Assembly: GCA_021769725.1 (NCBI GenBank)
Contig: JAETSI010000003.1
Coordinates: 62,001 to 126,000, forward strand
DNA length: 64,000 nucleotides
Source of the DNA: Oscillospiraceae bacterium
Lineage (GTDB): Bacteria; Bacillota; Clostridia; Oscillospirales; Ruminococcaceae
Direction of reading: 5' to 3'
The position numbers and the translations under genes were made by a program. How positions within the stretch are numbered: the first letter of the stretch is position 1; the number at the start of each line of letters is the position of its first letter. Of the stretch, positions 50,759 through 61,248 are shown piece by piece. The notes beneath the pieces were generated by a model, which did no database searches, was not told the origin of the DNA, and saw only the letters and a program-made list of their open reading frames with translations.

Positions 50759-51976
50759 TTATGCGTTTATCATTCCGTCCAGTCTTACTCTGATTTCGTC
50801 CAGGAAGGTCTTGGAATCTACCTTTTTCTTGCTTTCCAGTGTAGAAATAAGGTAGAGATCTCCCGTCATTACACCGTCCTCAATAGTTTGAACAGTAGCC
50901 TTTTCAAGCTTGTCTGCAAAATCGCAGAGTTCCGGTGTTCCGTCCAGTTCTCCTCTCTTTCTCAAAGCACCGCTCCATGCAAAGATCGTTGCAACGGAAT
51001 TTGTGGACGTCTCTTCACCCTTGAGATATTTATAATAATGGCGCTGAACCGTACCATGTGCAGCCTCATACTCGTAGATGCCATCCGGAGATACCAGAAC
51101 AGAAGTCATCATTGCCAGCGAGCCGTATGCCGTAGAAACCATATCAGACATAACATCGCCGTCATAATTCTTGCACGCCCAGATATATCCGCCGTTTGAA
51201 CGGATGACACGTGCAACAGCATCGTCGATAAGCGTGTAGAAATACTCGATTCCCGCTGCCTCATACTTTTCTTTATATTCGTTCTCGTAGATCTCGGCAA
51301 AAATGTCTTTGAAGCGATGATCATATTTCTTGGAAATAGTATCCTTTGAAGCAAACCACACGTCCTGTTTAAGATCAAGACCATAATTGAGACAGGCTCT
51401 TGCGAAACCTGCAATAGAATTGTCAAGATTATGCAATCCCTGGATAATACCGTCAGATTTTGCAAAGTCATGAATCAGTTCACGTGTTTCACAGCCATTT
51501 TCATCCGTAACGACGAGCTCTGCCTTAGAACCTTTTTTAACCTGCATTTCTGTATTTTTATACACGTCTCCGTAAGCGTGACGAGCAATAGTAATAGGTT
51601 TTGTCCATGTAGGAATATACGGTTCAATACCTTTTACAATAATGGGAGTACGAAAAACCGTTCCGTCCAGCGCAGCTCTGATAGTACCGTTGGGCGACTT
51701 CCACATCTGTGTAAGGTTATATTCAGGCATTCTTGCTGCATTTGGAGTAATAGTAGCACACTTTACAGCAACGCCGTACTTCTTTGTAGCCTCTGCCGAA
51801 TCAAGCGTAACCTGATCCTTTGTTTCTTCCCTGTGGGCAAGTCCCAGATCGTAATATTCCGTGTTAAGCTCAACATATGGTTCAAGAAGTGTTTCTTTTA
51901 TCCACTTCCAGAGAATTCTCGTCATTTCGTCTCCGTCCATCTCCACCAGGGGAGTTTTCATTGTGATTTTAGACAT
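50759..51976 (-). CDS. icd: Isocitrate dehydrogenase (NADP+-type, eukaryote-like subfamily)
   Basis: The 405-residue protein begins [20 protein letters not shown], the start of type II (eukaryote-like) IDH, and has [28 protein letters not shown], and the C-terminal [21 protein letters not shown] (the AHGTVxRH NADP-binding block). It makes 2-oxoglutarate for glutamate synthesis. ATG 51976 has GGAGG upstream; readings to 52186 run into traX. It lies downstream of aconitase and traX. Confidence 0.95.
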   Translation of the reverse strand: MSKITMKTPLVEMDGDEMTRILWKWIKETLLEPYVELNTEYYDLGLAHREETKDQVTLDSAEATKKYGVAVKCATITPNAARMPEYNLTQMWKSPNGTIRAALDGTVFRTPIIVKGIEPYIPTWTKPITIARHAYGDVYKNTEMQVKKGSKAELVVTDENGCETRELIHDFAKSDGIIQGLHNLDNSIAGFARACLNYGLDLKQDVWFASKDTISKKYDHRFKDIFAEIYENEYKEKYEAAGIEYFYTLIDDAVARVIRSNGGYIWACKNYDGDVMSDMVSTAYGSLAMMTSVLVSPDGIYEYEAAHGTVQRHYYKYLKGEETSTNSVATIFAWSGALRKRGELDGTPELCDFADKLEKATVQTIEDGVMTGDLYLISTLESKKKVDSKTFLDEIRVRLDGMINA

Positions 51977-52037
51977 TGCAAAACCTCCATTTTTTTCAAA
52001 AACCGGATATATGCAGCAATACTGCCAATCCGTGCTG

Positions 52038-52754
52038 CTAATAATTAAAGTTGATATATCCCAAGAATAATAAATGCGCCGGGTAAAATATGTAAAATAC
52101 CCATTTTGTGTACTTTCCGCCGCCCTTTTCTCCATTATATAAAGCAATGAGCGGTATGGAAAGAAATATGCCAAGCTGATAGACAAGTTCCCTGCAAAGA
52201 GGATTTCCGGATAAAGTCAGACGTACCAAAGGCATAATGTACAGAACCGCTGTAGCGGCATAAGCAATGAGTTGATTTTTCCGACTTCCTCTGGAAAGCT
52301 CAAAGGCAACTGTAAAAATAACAGCATAAAAGCCCCAGTCACAATATTCAGAAAAATATGCTATGAATAGTATAACCGGAAATTTCAGCGAATTACTAAT
52401 CTTTGAACTGTTTAAAACATGAACAGCCATAAGACAAAGAGTAAGCGTAGTAATCATGCTCTCATTGCCGGATTGAAAAAATCCGCCGTTAAAGCAATAG
52501 GCATAGGCAAAATGCGATATCACCGCAAACACGCACATTCTTCCAAAATACCGTTTTAAATTATGTGTGTGATGATATCCTTCGGAGATAAAGAAACACA
52601 TTACCGGTGCGGTTATCCTGCCTGCAAAGTGCATTGTCTGCCCCGGAAATCCGCTGTCTGGAATAAATAACCATGCTACATGATCTATAAGCATTGCCAG
52701 TATGGCAATATATTTCAGATCCGATGCAGTTATGCCTTTATTTTTTATTTTCAT
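52038..52754 (-). CDS. TraX-family membrane protein
   Basis: The 238-residue protein has about seven membrane segments and the TraX start ([22 protein letters not shown], then [21 protein letters not shown] and a YFGRM block). TraX was first known as a pilin acetylase of the F plasmid; chromosomal relatives are acyltransferase-like proteins of unclear role. It is inserted between acn and icd with gaps of 10 and 61 bp, an odd place for it. The Shine-Dalgarno is weak. Confidence 0.88.
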   Translation of the reverse strand: MKIKNKGITASDLKYIAILAMLIDHVAWLFIPDSGFPGQTMHFAGRITAPVMCFFISEGYHHTHNLKRYFGRMCVFAVISHFAYAYCFNGGFFQSGNESMITTLTLCLMAVHVLNSSKISNSLKFPVILFIAYFSEYCDWGFYAVIFTVAFELSRGSRKNQLIAYAATAVLYIMPLVRLTLSGNPLCRELVYQLGIFLSIPLIALYNGEKGGGKYTKWVFYIFYPAHLLFLGYINFNY

Positions 52755-52764
52755 CCGCCACGAT

Positions 52765-54702
52765 TTACTTCATTGACTCTCTTGTATAGTCAAGCAAACC
52801 GCCTGCAAGCATGATATCCTTTGCACGACCGGAAAGGTCGCAGTTTACCTTTATTTCCTTACCGTTTGTCTTGTCAAGAACAGTAAATTCAGTCGCCCCT
52901 GCCTCGACAAGTTTCCTTACATCAGGAATAACGATTTCGTCGTCCTGATTGATCTGATCGTAATCTGCTTCATTTACAAATGTAAGCGGCAGGATTCCGG
53001 CATTTATAAGATTAGCTTTGTGAATTCTTGCAAACGACTTTACAAGAACAGCCTTGACTCCGAGATAAAGAGGTGCAAGAGCAGCATGCTCTCTTGAAGA
53101 TCCCTGACCGTAGTTCGATCCGCCGACGATAATGCTCTTTCCGAGACGCTCTGCTCTCTTGGGGAAACTCTCGTCACACACAGCAAAGCAGTACTGTGAG
53201 ATTTTCGGAACATTGGAACGGAGAGGGAGTATCTTTGCTCCGGCAGGCATGATGTGGTCTGTCGTGATATTGTCGCCAACCTTCAGCGAAACAGGAGCAG
53301 CGATCGTATCCATAAGAGGAGCAGTAGCCGGATAGGGCTTGATATTGGGACCTCTGAGGATTTCAACACTGTCCATATCGGCTTCGTCCACAGGAGGAAC
53401 TACCATATTATCGTTGATCGTAAAGATCTCCGGAAGCTTGAATTCAGGCATATCTCCCAGTTCTCTTGGATCTGTCAGATATCCTGTAAGAGCGGAAGCG
53501 GCAGCCATTTCCGGTGAAACCAGATAGATCTGACCGTCTTTTGTTCCAGAACGTCCCTCAAAGTTTCTGTTGAAAGTACGCAGGGAAATTCCCTTTGAAT
53601 TAGGCGATTGTCCCATTCCGATACACGGACCGCAGGCGCTTTCCAGAATTCTTGCGCCGGCTTCGATAAGATCGGACAGAGCACCGTTCTGTGCAAGCAT
53701 ATTAAGCACCTGCTTTGAACCGGGGGCAATAGCCAGTGAAACACTGGGGTCAACAGTCTTGCCTTTGAGGATATAAGCAACTTTGAGCATATCAAGAAGC
53801 GATGAGTTTGTGCATGAACCGATGCAGACCTGATCTACCTTAAGCTTTCCGATCTCCTCAACACTCTTTACATTGTCGGGAGAATGAGGACAGGCAGCCA
53901 GAGGAACAAGTTCGCTTAGATTTATAGTAAGCTCTTCATCGTAAACGGCATCTTCGTCAGCAGCAAGAGGAGTCCATACATCTTCACGGCACTGAGCTTT
54001 AAGGAACTGCTTTGTGATCTCATCAGACGGGAAAATTGAAGTAGTTGCTCCAAGCTCTGCGCCCATATTCGTAATAGTAGCACGCTCTGGAACTGAAAGC
54101 GTTTTTACGCCTTCACCAACATACTCGATAACTTTTCCAACGCCGCCTTTAACTGACATTCTTCTGAGCACCTCAAGGATAACATCCTTTGCAGCGACCC
54201 AGGGACGGAGCTTTCCTGTAAGTTCAACTTTAACTACCTTCGGGCAGGTGATGTAGTAAGCGCCGCCGCCCATAGCCACGGCAACATCAAGTCCGCCTGC
54301 ACCGATTGCGATCATGCCGATTCCACCGCCGGTTGGAGTATGGCTGTCTGAGCCGATAAGAGTCTTTCCGGGGATTCCGAAACGTTCAAGATGAACTTGA
54401 TGACAGATACCGTTGCCGGGACGTGAAAAATAAATTCCATGCTTCTTGGCAACACTGCCGATAAAGCGGTGATCGTCTGCGTTCTCAAAACCATTTTGAA
54501 GCGTATTGTGATCTATGTATGCAACTGAGCGCTCTGTCTTTACACGAGGAACGCCGATCGCTTCAAATTCCAGGTACGCCATTGTGCCGGTAGCATCCTG
54601 TGTAAGGGTCTGATCAATTCGTATGCCGATCTCCTGACCCTTTACATACTCACCGTCAACGAGATGTGCCCTGAGAATTTTTTCTGTTAAAGTTAAACCC
54701 AT
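52765..54702 (-). CDS. acnA: Aconitate hydratase
   Basis: The 645-residue protein carries the aconitase cluster Cys residues (VCIGSCTNSS, ACGPCIGMGQSP) and the swivel-domain motif GGSNYGQGSSREHAA. Its short length and motif set place it in the mitochondrial/homoaconitase-like branch rather than long AcnA. It converts citrate to isocitrate for the adjacent icd. ATG 54702 is preferred, nine bases after AAAGGA. A good promoter lies at 54739-54767, the probable start of the whole block. Confidence 0.94.
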   Translation of the reverse strand: MGLTLTEKILRAHLVDGEYVKGQEIGIRIDQTLTQDATGTMAYLEFEAIGVPRVKTERSVAYIDHNTLQNGFENADDHRFIGSVAKKHGIYFSRPGNGICHQVHLERFGIPGKTLIGSDSHTPTGGGIGMIAIGAGGLDVAVAMGGGAYYITCPKVVKVELTGKLRPWVAAKDVILEVLRRMSVKGGVGKVIEYVGEGVKTLSVPERATITNMGAELGATTSIFPSDEITKQFLKAQCREDVWTPLAADEDAVYDEELTINLSELVPLAACPHSPDNVKSVEEIGKLKVDQVCIGSCTNSSLLDMLKVAYILKGKTVDPSVSLAIAPGSKQVLNMLAQNGALSDLIEAGARILESACGPCIGMGQSPNSKGISLRTFNRNFEGRSGTKDGQIYLVSPEMAAASALTGYLTDPRELGDMPEFKLPEIFTINDNMVVPPVDEADMDSVEILRGPNIKPYPATAPLMDTIAAPVSLKVGDNITTDHIMPAGAKILPLRSNVPKISQYCFAVCDESFPKRAERLGKSIIVGGSNYGQGSSREHAALAPLYLGVKAVLVKSFARIHKANLINAGILPLTFVNEADYDQINQDDEIVIPDVRKLVEAGATEFTVLDKTNGKEIKVNCDLSGRAKDIMLAGGLLDYTRESMK

Positions 54703-54738
54703 TGAAATCATTCCTTTCAAGTATAAGAATACATTTAT

Positions 54739-54767
54739 ATTTTACTACATTTCACGAACTTTGTCAA
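54739..54767 (-). promoter_or_regulatory. Promoter at the head of the acn-traX-icd block
   Basis: On the minus strand TTGACA (54767-54762) and TAAAAT (54744-54739) are 17 bp apart. Confidence 0.8.
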
Positions 54768-54825
54768 TAAATAAACAATCTAAAAAACTAATTGAAAATA
54801 AATATTTGTTAGCACACAAAAACAG

Positions 54826-54841
54826 CCCCGGTTTCCCGGGA
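54826..54841 (-). terminator. Terminator after lysA
   Basis: On the minus strand a TCCCGG/CCGGGG stem with a GAAA loop is followed by CTGTTTTTG. Confidence 0.8.
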
Positions 54842-54850
54842 TTTGTTTTA

Positions 54851-56149
54851 TTATATATCATTGCGCACAATATCCTCAAAGCTCTCCCTTTTTACAACGA
54901 TCCTCGACTCACCGTTTTTTACAAAAACAACGGCGGGTCTGGGAATACGGTTATAGTTTGACGCCATAGAATAGTTGTAGGCTCCGGTTGCAAGAACAGC
55001 GATGATATCGCCTGATTCTGCGTGCTGAAGCGGCATATTTTCACCGATTAGATCGCCGCTCTCGCAGCATTTTCCGGCAATGGTGACTCTTTCATCACGT
55101 TCCTGTCCTGCCTTGTTTGCCACAACTGCTTCGTATTCACTCTGGTAGAGGATATATCTCGGATTATCACACATTCCCCCGTCGATTGACACATATGTCC
55201 TTATGCCTGGAATTTCCTTTCTTGCACCAACGGTATACAGCGTGATTCCCGCCGGAGAAGCAATAGAACGTCCCGGTTCAATAAGGATTGACGGCATTTT
55301 TATGCCAAGTTCACCGCATCTGGATTTAACAACTTTAGATACACGCTCCATGTACGTCTCATAAGGTGCGGGATCATGTTCGTTCAGATATTTTATGCCG
55401 AAGCCTCCGCCAAGATTAAGCTCACGGACTTCATGATTCAACTCGTTTTTGATCTTTGCAATGAAATCCAGCATTACGCGGGCAGCCTCTTCAAAAGGCT
55501 CGATGTCGAAGATCTGGGAACCAATATGGCAATGAACGCCCATAAAATCAAGGTTTTTGCACTGTACCGCTTCTTTTACGGCTTCAAACGCCTCCCCTGT
55601 TTCAAGAGCAAAGCCAAACTTGCTGTCGATCTGTCCGGTCTTTACGAAACTGTGCGTATGAGCGTCAATTCCCGGCTTGATACGGAACATGATATGCGGC
55701 TTTTTGCCCAGTTCTCCGGCTATTCTTTCCAGGTGTTCCAATTCGCTGAAATTATCCACAATGATATGTCCCACATCGGAAGATACAGCGTATCTCAGTT
55801 CCTCATCAGTCTTGTTATTGCCATGATAGCCGATCTTTGACACGTCAAACCCTGCTTTTATCGCAGTGTAAAGCTCTCCCCCAGATACAACATCCAGACC
55901 AAGTCCCTCATCGTTGACGATCCTGCACATTTCCATGCACGAAAAAGCCTTGCTTGCGTAGCAGACCATACCCTTTCCGCCGTAGAACATGTCAATACTG
56001 TCCTTGAAGCGGCGGCAGCTCTCTCTGATCTTTTCTTCGTCAAACACATAGAGAGGCGTACCGTACTGAGCGGCAAGAACCGTCGTGTCAACGCCGCCAA
56101 TAGTAAGGTTTCCGTTTTCGTTTACATTCAGATTATCCGATACAAACAT
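54851..56149 (-). CDS. lysA: Diaminopimelate decarboxylase
   Basis: The 432-residue PLP enzyme has YASKAFSCMEM with the PLP Lys, NNKTDEELRYA, GVHCHIGSQI, LNLGGGFGI, EPGRSI and CESGDLIGEN with the catalytic Cys of the partner subunit. It makes lysine from meso-diaminopimelate. ATG 56149 is preferred behind AAAGG; a GTG at 56182 is possible. It follows engB by 54 bp, in the same direction. Confidence 0.95.
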   Translation of the reverse strand: MFVSDNLNVNENGNLTIGGVDTTVLAAQYGTPLYVFDEEKIRESCRRFKDSIDMFYGGKGMVCYASKAFSCMEMCRIVNDEGLGLDVVSGGELYTAIKAGFDVSKIGYHGNNKTDEELRYAVSSDVGHIIVDNFSELEHLERIAGELGKKPHIMFRIKPGIDAHTHSFVKTGQIDSKFGFALETGEAFEAVKEAVQCKNLDFMGVHCHIGSQIFDIEPFEEAARVMLDFIAKIKNELNHEVRELNLGGGFGIKYLNEHDPAPYETYMERVSKVVKSRCGELGIKMPSILIEPGRSIASPAGITLYTVGARKEIPGIRTYVSIDGGMCDNPRYILYQSEYEAVVANKAGQERDERVTIAGKCCESGDLIGENMPLQHAESGDIIAVLATGAYNYSMASNYNRIPRPAVVFVKNGESRIVVKRESFEDIVRNDI

Positions 56150-56203
56150 TTTTTCACAACCTTTATTCAAATTTTTCACCACATTATATACAAATAGTAT
56201 TAT

Positions 56204-56809
56204 TTATTCTGTTTCCTCGCCGTCAGAAACAACTTCTTCGACGATTTCTCTTAATTCCTCAACGCCCTCTAAAGTCATGGACGAAAACGGGACAACGTGC
56301 ATATCCTCAAAGCATGGGATTTCGTCCCTGAATGCTTCCATACGCCTTTCACGTTCAGTCTTTTTCAGCTTGTCAGCTTTTGTAAGTATAAGTACAAAGG
56401 GCATTTCCGTGTCTATCAGATAATTTATCATCTGAACATCGTCTTTTGTGGGCGCATGACGCATATCCACCAGCATAAACACAAGACGTATGTCCCGGTC
56501 GCTGTCAAGATATCCTCCGATAAGTCCCGACCAGCGTTCTTTCTCAGATTTAGACACCTTTGCGTATCCGTAACCCGGCAAATCTACGAAAAAAATATTA
56601 TCCAATCCGTAGAAATTTATAGTTGCCGTCTTTCCCGGAACGGAACTGACCCTTGCCAAGTTACGCCGATTGAACAGCTTATTGATAAGTGTGGATTTTC
56701 CCACATTTGAATGACCAGCAAAAGCTATCTCTATCCGTTCCGGCGGCGGAATCTGGGAAAATTTTCCGTAAGAGGCGGTAAATTCTGCATTATTATAATT
56801 AAGCTTCAC
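56204..56809 (-). CDS. engB: Ribosome biogenesis GTP-binding protein YsxC/EngB
   Basis: The 201-residue GTPase has G1 GHSNVGKSTLIN, G3 DLPGYGYAK and G4 TKADK. It is needed for 50S assembly. It overlaps the end of lon by 11 bp, the usual lon-ysxC order of Firmicutes. Confidence 0.96.
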   Translation of the reverse strand: MKLNYNNAEFTASYGKFSQIPPPERIEIAFAGHSNVGKSTLINKLFNRRNLARVSSVPGKTATINFYGLDNIFFVDLPGYGYAKVSKSEKERWSGLIGGYLDSDRDIRLVFMLVDMRHAPTKDDVQMINYLIDTEMPFVLILTKADKLKKTERERRMEAFRDEIPCFEDMHVVPFSSMTLEGVEELREIVEEVVSDGEETE

Positions 56810-59195
56810 TTCTGCCTCCTTGCTGACGTATCAGTGCTGTTCCAAGTACATCTTCCAGATTATCGGCAAAAACAAAGTTAAGATGTTCTTTTACTGCGTC
56901 GTCCACTTCGTCCAGATCAGCTCTGTTCGCCTCCGGAACGATCACCGTGCCGATTCCTGCCTTGTATGCTGCCATAGTCTTTTCACGCAGACCTCCGATC
57001 GGAAGCACCCTGCCATGAAGAGTTATCTCTCCTGTCATGGCAATGTCAGCACGTACCTTCATTCCTGACAGAGCTGAAACAAGAGCCGTTGTCATAGTCA
57101 CGCCTGCAGAAGGGCCGTCTTTCGGGACAGCCCCCTCGGGAGCATGGATGTGTATATCATTTTCTTTATAGAAATCGGGATTTATACCGTATTTCTCAGC
57201 TATACTGCGCACATAGCTTACGGCAATGCGTGCGCTTTCTTTCATTACATCGCCCAGTGAACCTGTTATCTCAACCTTTCCGGTTCCCTTTAATATAAGA
57301 ACCTCAAGGGGCATTATAACTCCCCCCACTGATGTCCATGCCAGACCGTTGACAATACCGGTCTTGTCCTCTTTGAGATGAAGATCAGCTGTGTACTTCC
57401 GGATGCCCAGCATATCTCTGAGATCCTTTGGTTTTACCGATATCCTTTTAACTTCTCCGGAAGCTATCTTTTTGGCGGATTTTCTGCATATCGAAGCAAT
57501 TTTTCGTTCAAGATTACGTACGCCTGCTTCCTTGGTATAGTACTGTATAATATCGTTTATCGCATCATCGGTTATCTTCATTTGTGATGCTTTCAATCCG
57601 TGCTCCTTAAGCTGCTTGGGGATAAGGTGATCCTTGGTGATATGGAACTTTTCCTCCGCCGTATAACTCGGCAGCTCGATTATCTCCATTCGGTCAAGCA
57701 GCGGCGCAGGAATATTTGAAACATCGTTTGCAGTTGTCAGAAATACCGCCTTGCTCAGATCAAAGGGCACTTCAATGAAGTGATCCCGAAAAGAGCTGTT
57801 CTGTTCTCTGTCGAGAACCTCCAGCATTGCCGATGAGGGATCTCCCTTTATATCGCTGCAAAGTTTGTCGATCTCGTCAAAAAGTATCAGCGGATCAGCC
57901 GTTCCTGCCTGAGATATTGCTGTAATAATGCGTCCCGGCATAGCTCCCACATAAGTTTTTCGATGACCTCTGATATCGGCTTCATCACGTACTCCGCCAA
58001 GAGATACACGTGCATATTTGCGTCCCATAGCCTTTGCAACTGACTGTGCTATCGATGTCTTTCCGATTCCTGGAGGACCGGACAGGCAGATTATCTGACC
58101 CTTTATACCAGGATTGAGCATATAAACAGCCAAAAATTCAAGAATTCGTTCCTTAACTTTTTTCAGACCGTAATGTTCTTTTTCCAGAACAGCCTCTGCT
58201 TTTTCCAGAGAAAGTTTTGATTTGGAATAAACTCCCCACGGCAAATCAAGAATGGTATCCAAATAGTTCTTGATAACAAAAGCCTCCTGAGACGCCGGCG
58301 GAAGCTTTGTGAGCTTGTCTGCCTCTTTAAGAAGTTTTTCCCGGCTTTTGTCATCGATTTTCAGTTCCATAATATCGTTTATGTAATCGAAAGCATCATC
58401 GCCGCCATCCTCTCCGAGCTGTTCCTGGATAACCCTCATCTGTTCACGGAGATAGAACTCACGCTGTCCTTTGTCAATGCTGTTTTTTGTCTGTTCATTA
58501 ATCAGATTCTCCAGTTCCAGAATCTCGGTTTCTGATGTTAAGCAGGCAAAAAGCACAGACAGCTTATTCATTATGTTGGATTCTTCCAGCAAGGTCTGCT
58601 TATCCCTGTAATTGAGAGCACAGTTAAACGTTATTGCCTCAAAGAGCTTTATCGGATTATCCTGCGTCATAACTGCGCTGAAAAGCTCGCTCGGCATTTT
58701 TGGGAAATATGAAGAATATTTTTCAAAGATATCCCTGATAGAACGAACAAGAGCTTGTGCCTCTACTTCGTCATATTTAGCTCTGGAATATGTCGGCGTG
58801 CGTCTTACCTCTGCTCTCAGCGTTTTACCGTCATCAATAAGCCGTACGAGATTTGCCTTATACACTCCTTCTACAAGAACTTTCATTACATGATCCGGAA
58901 GTTTGAGAACCTGCCTGATTTCAGCAACCACTCCGACTTTATAAAGATCGGAAGACTTCGGATTATCCACGTACGCCTCGTGCTGGGTTATGAGAAATAT
59001 CTTTTTTCCTTCCTTTACAGCATGTTCTACAGCACTGTAAGATTTTTCCCGTGAGACGTCAAAATGGAGCACCATTTTCGGAAATGCCACCATTCCTCTC
59101 ATAGCGACTGTATAAAATATATTATCATTCTCAGTATTTTTACTGCTTTTAACGATCTGTTCCAAATAAATCACCACATTCCTATATATTTGCAT
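56799..59195 (-). CDS. lon: ATP-dependent Lon protease
   Basis: The 798-residue protein has the Lon N-terminal substrate domain, an AAA+ module ([31 protein letters not shown]) and the Ser-Lys protease domain ([15 protein letters not shown] with the catalytic Ser; Lys in [13 protein letters not shown]). It degrades misfolded and regulatory proteins in the cytosol. ATG 59195 has AAGGAT close by, but a TTG at 59165 behind GTGGTG is also plausible and would give 788 residues. A promoter with TTGCTT and TATAAT lies upstream; no CIRCE element was found. Confidence 0.96.
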   Translation of the reverse strand: MQIYRNVVIYLEQIVKSSKNTENDNIFYTVAMRGMVAFPKMVLHFDVSREKSYSAVEHAVKEGKKIFLITQHEAYVDNPKSSDLYKVGVVAEIRQVLKLPDHVMKVLVEGVYKANLVRLIDDGKTLRAEVRRTPTYSRAKYDEVEAQALVRSIRDIFEKYSSYFPKMPSELFSAVMTQDNPIKLFEAITFNCALNYRDKQTLLEESNIMNKLSVLFACLTSETEILELENLINEQTKNSIDKGQREFYLREQMRVIQEQLGEDGGDDAFDYINDIMELKIDDKSREKLLKEADKLTKLPPASQEAFVIKNYLDTILDLPWGVYSKSKLSLEKAEAVLEKEHYGLKKVKERILEFLAVYMLNPGIKGQIICLSGPPGIGKTSIAQSVAKAMGRKYARVSLGGVRDEADIRGHRKTYVGAMPGRIITAISQAGTADPLILFDEIDKLCSDIKGDPSSAMLEVLDREQNSSFRDHFIEVPFDLSKAVFLTTANDVSNIPAPLLDRMEIIELPSYTAEEKFHITKDHLIPKQLKEHGLKASQMKITDDAINDIIQYYTKEAGVRNLERKIASICRKSAKKIASGEVKRISVKPKDLRDMLGIRKYTADLHLKEDKTGIVNGLAWTSVGGVIMPLEVLILKGTGKVEITGSLGDVMKESARIAVSYVRSIAEKYGINPDFYKENDIHIHAPEGAVPKDGPSAGVTMTTALVSALSGMKVRADIAMTGEITLHGRVLPIGGLREKTMAAYKAGIGTVIVPEANRADLDEVDDAVKEHLNFVFADNLEDVLGTALIRQQGGRSEA

Positions 59196-59225
59196 ATCCT
59201 TGCGAAGCGATGGAGTTATTTTTTA

Positions 59226-59254
59226 ATTATACCACATACCTCAAAAAAAAGCAA
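59226..59254 (-). promoter_or_regulatory. Promoter of the lon-engB-lysA run
   Basis: On the minus strand TTGCTT (59254-59249) and TATAAT (59231-59226) are 17 bp apart. Confidence 0.7.
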
Positions 59255-59307
59255 GAGGGAAATTTCAGAATCTGTCTTCAGTAGGATATGTGTACATTAT
59301 CTTGTGA

Positions 59308-59405
59308 AGACAGGTTCTTAATTGCAACTAATAAAAAACGGCACTGCAAATTCTTTATGCCGTGCCGTTTGAAGTATCAGATTATGTATAGACAGGTTCT
59401 TAATT
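59308..59405. repeat. 16-bp direct repeats flanking a terminator
   Basis: AGACAGGTTCTTAATT occurs at 59308-59323 and 59390-59405. The second copy covers the stop codon of the esterase gene. The 66 bp between them contain the terminator hairpin. Confidence 0.6.
59336..59370 (-). terminator. Rho-independent terminator of the lipoprotein gene
   Basis: On the minus strand AAACGGCAC and GTGCCGTTT form a 9-bp stem followed by TTTATT (six T in total with the stem end). Confidence 0.85.
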
Positions 59406-60956
59406 TTTATCTGCCGGACAGAACTTCGCCAGAACTTCATTGAGCATTTCCGGAATAAACTCGTAGTGTCCGGAACCGGGATATAATTTGCATTCAAAAT
59501 TCGTAAAACCATAAGATTCAAGACGCTTTGTCAGATTTTCAACTCCCTCTAAGGTAGAATCGTTATCGCCGTAATATTCTTCATAAACGGGATCTTCGTC
59601 AGCTCCGGCGCAGATAAATATGCGCTTGTCAAGAGTATCGTTTCTGTCAAAATAACCATATTCGGACTTGACTTCCGACAGGTCTGCGTAAGGCAGGAAT
59701 CCCGGCGACCAGAATGCCGGACTTCCGATAATATAATTGCCGAAGGGCTGATTTTCGTATTTATCGGAATTAAAAACGGCATAGTGAGCAAAAGTTCCGC
59801 CCAGCGAATGCCCGTACAGCGTAGAATTGCCAAAATCTACATTGTACTGCTCACCGAGATAAGGCATAAGATTATCTGTTATGAAATCAAGAAATTCCTT
59901 GTCTTTTTCGCAAAAATATTTCTTTCTGTTTGTATCGTCCATGCCGTTCATTGAATAATCATAGCCGATGCTTACAAGCAATGCGCTGCCTGCGTTTCCG
60001 TTTTCCATTTCCTTTCTGAGCGCCGGATGATTTCCGAAACGCCACACTCCGTCTGTCAGCACAAAAGCCGGATATGTTTTTTCAGGATCAAAACCGGACG
60101 GCAAAGTAACGTGTACTATGAAGTTTGTGTCAAGTTCCTCGTCGTAAATGGATATCTCACTTACAAACTCCGCTATTTCCGAAGTTGCATCATGATCTAT
60201 TTCCCATACGGGGGCATTACCCAACCGGCTTTCTGTCGTACCGAATGCAAGCTTGCCGTAACTTTTGTCTATAATCGCTTCCCAGACACGGATAGTCCGC
60301 TGATATTCCGGCTCAATTTCGCTTTCATCTATTCCTCCTGCTAATGCTAAACATTCTATATCCTTATGGATATATTCCTTTAGTTCGTCAAAATTAGCAA
60401 CTTTAAATATGTCGGTTGCTTGGAGAGCTTCCTCTTCTGTAATTTTGTTGCCGTTTTCATCTAAATAATAAGTTCCGCTTTCATCAGTTATGGAAACAAG
60501 AGATGGACTATATGTCGTTTCTCCGCCGTCATAATCGAGAGTCGGCAAACCTGAAAGTATCCTTTGTCCGTCAACGAAAGCGGAATGTGTGAAATCACTT
60601 TCACCTATTGAGTTCAAAATTCCCTGTATTTCTTCTTCAGTAATATAAGTATTATAGGGGTGATTTTCAATATAGTTCGACCAGTAGTCTTTCTGTTGTT
60701 CCGGAGTCCATATCTCAAGCCAGACGCCCTCCTCCGGGATCTTTTTCTGCTCATGGTCAAATACCGTAAGCTCTCCGGCTCTAGTATTCTGTTTTTCCTT
60801 ATCCGTCATGTGGTTTGTAAGTTTTATCGCTGTTTTTTCTTCGCTGCTGACGGATTCAGACGAGTTGTCCCGTGTGCTGTTTTGATTTTTCGATTCGCAG
60901 GAGACTGCGGACAGCAGAAAGATAAGCGACATACATAATGCGGTTAGTTTTTTCAT
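59400..60956 (-). CDS. Lipoprotein with C-terminal esterase (alpha/beta hydrolase) domain
   Basis: The start ATG 60956 follows AAAAGGATG. Residues 1-20 are a lipoprotein signal ending in the lipobox LSAVSC, so Cys is lipidated and the protein sits on the outer face of the membrane. Residues 25-230 form an acidic domain I do not recognise. The last 260 residues are an esterase-D/CE1-like hydrolase: FVLTDGVWRFG, nucleophile elbow YGHSLGGTF, an acid near AGADEDP and the His in GSGHYEF. It may deacylate feruloyl or acetyl xylan side chains or another ester. It has its own terminator and is divergent from greA. Confidence 0.85.
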   Translation of the reverse strand: MKKLTALCMSLIFLLSAVSCESKNQNSTRDNSSESVSSEEKTAIKLTNHMTDKEKQNTRAGELTVFDHEQKKIPEEGVWLEIWTPEQQKDYWSNYIENHPYNTYITEEEIQGILNSIGESDFTHSAFVDGQRILSGLPTLDYDGGETTYSPSLVSITDESGTYYLDENGNKITEEEALQATDIFKVANFDELKEYIHKDIECLALAGGIDESEIEPEYQRTIRVWEAIIDKSYGKLAFGTTESRLGNAPVWEIDHDATSEIAEFVSEISIYDEELDTNFIVHVTLPSGFDPEKTYPAFVLTDGVWRFGNHPALRKEMENGNAGSALLVSIGYDYSMNGMDDTNRKKYFCEKDKEFLDFITDNLMPYLGEQYNVDFGNSTLYGHSLGGTFAHYAVFNSDKYENQPFGNYIIGSPAFWSPGFLPYADLSEVKSEYGYFDRNDTLDKRIFICAGADEDPVYEEYYGDNDSTLEGVENLTKRLESYGFTNFECKLYPGSGHYEFIPEMLNEVLAKFCPADKN

Positions 60957-60981
60957 TTTTATCATCCTTTTCATAATTACT

Positions 60982-61001
60982 AAACACATAGAAATGTGTT
61001 T
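60982..61001. repeat. Short palindrome in the lipoprotein gene upstream region
   Basis: AAACACAT and ATGTGTTT flank AGAA, 26-45 bp upstream of the lipoprotein gene start; a possible operator. The rest of 60957-61248 holds only the greA promoter. Confidence 0.4.
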
Positions 61002-61183
61002 TCGTATATAAGTGATTCTAAAGCGCTAAAAAGACGATACAAAAAAATAATTTGTTATTTTATACAATTATATTTTGTGAAAATTGTCTATAATTAACAA
61101 GAGCGTTTATTACACCAGTCATATAATTGCCTTGATTTTCATATAGCTGTACAACTTTCTTCAAAAATAATTGTTCTGCCGCC

Positions 61184-61212
61184 TTGACAAAAAACGAAAA
61201 ATATATTATAAT
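61184..61212 (+). promoter_or_regulatory. Consensus promoter of greA-lysS
   Basis: A perfect TTGACA at 61184-61189 and a perfect TATAAT at 61207-61212 are 17 bp apart. Confidence 0.9.
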
Positions 61213-61248
61213 TAGAGTTATTGTAAATTATGTAAGGAGTGCATTAAA

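Noticed and set aside
59196-59260. A CIRCE or heat-shock element before lon
   Set aside because: No TTAGCACTC dyad is present.
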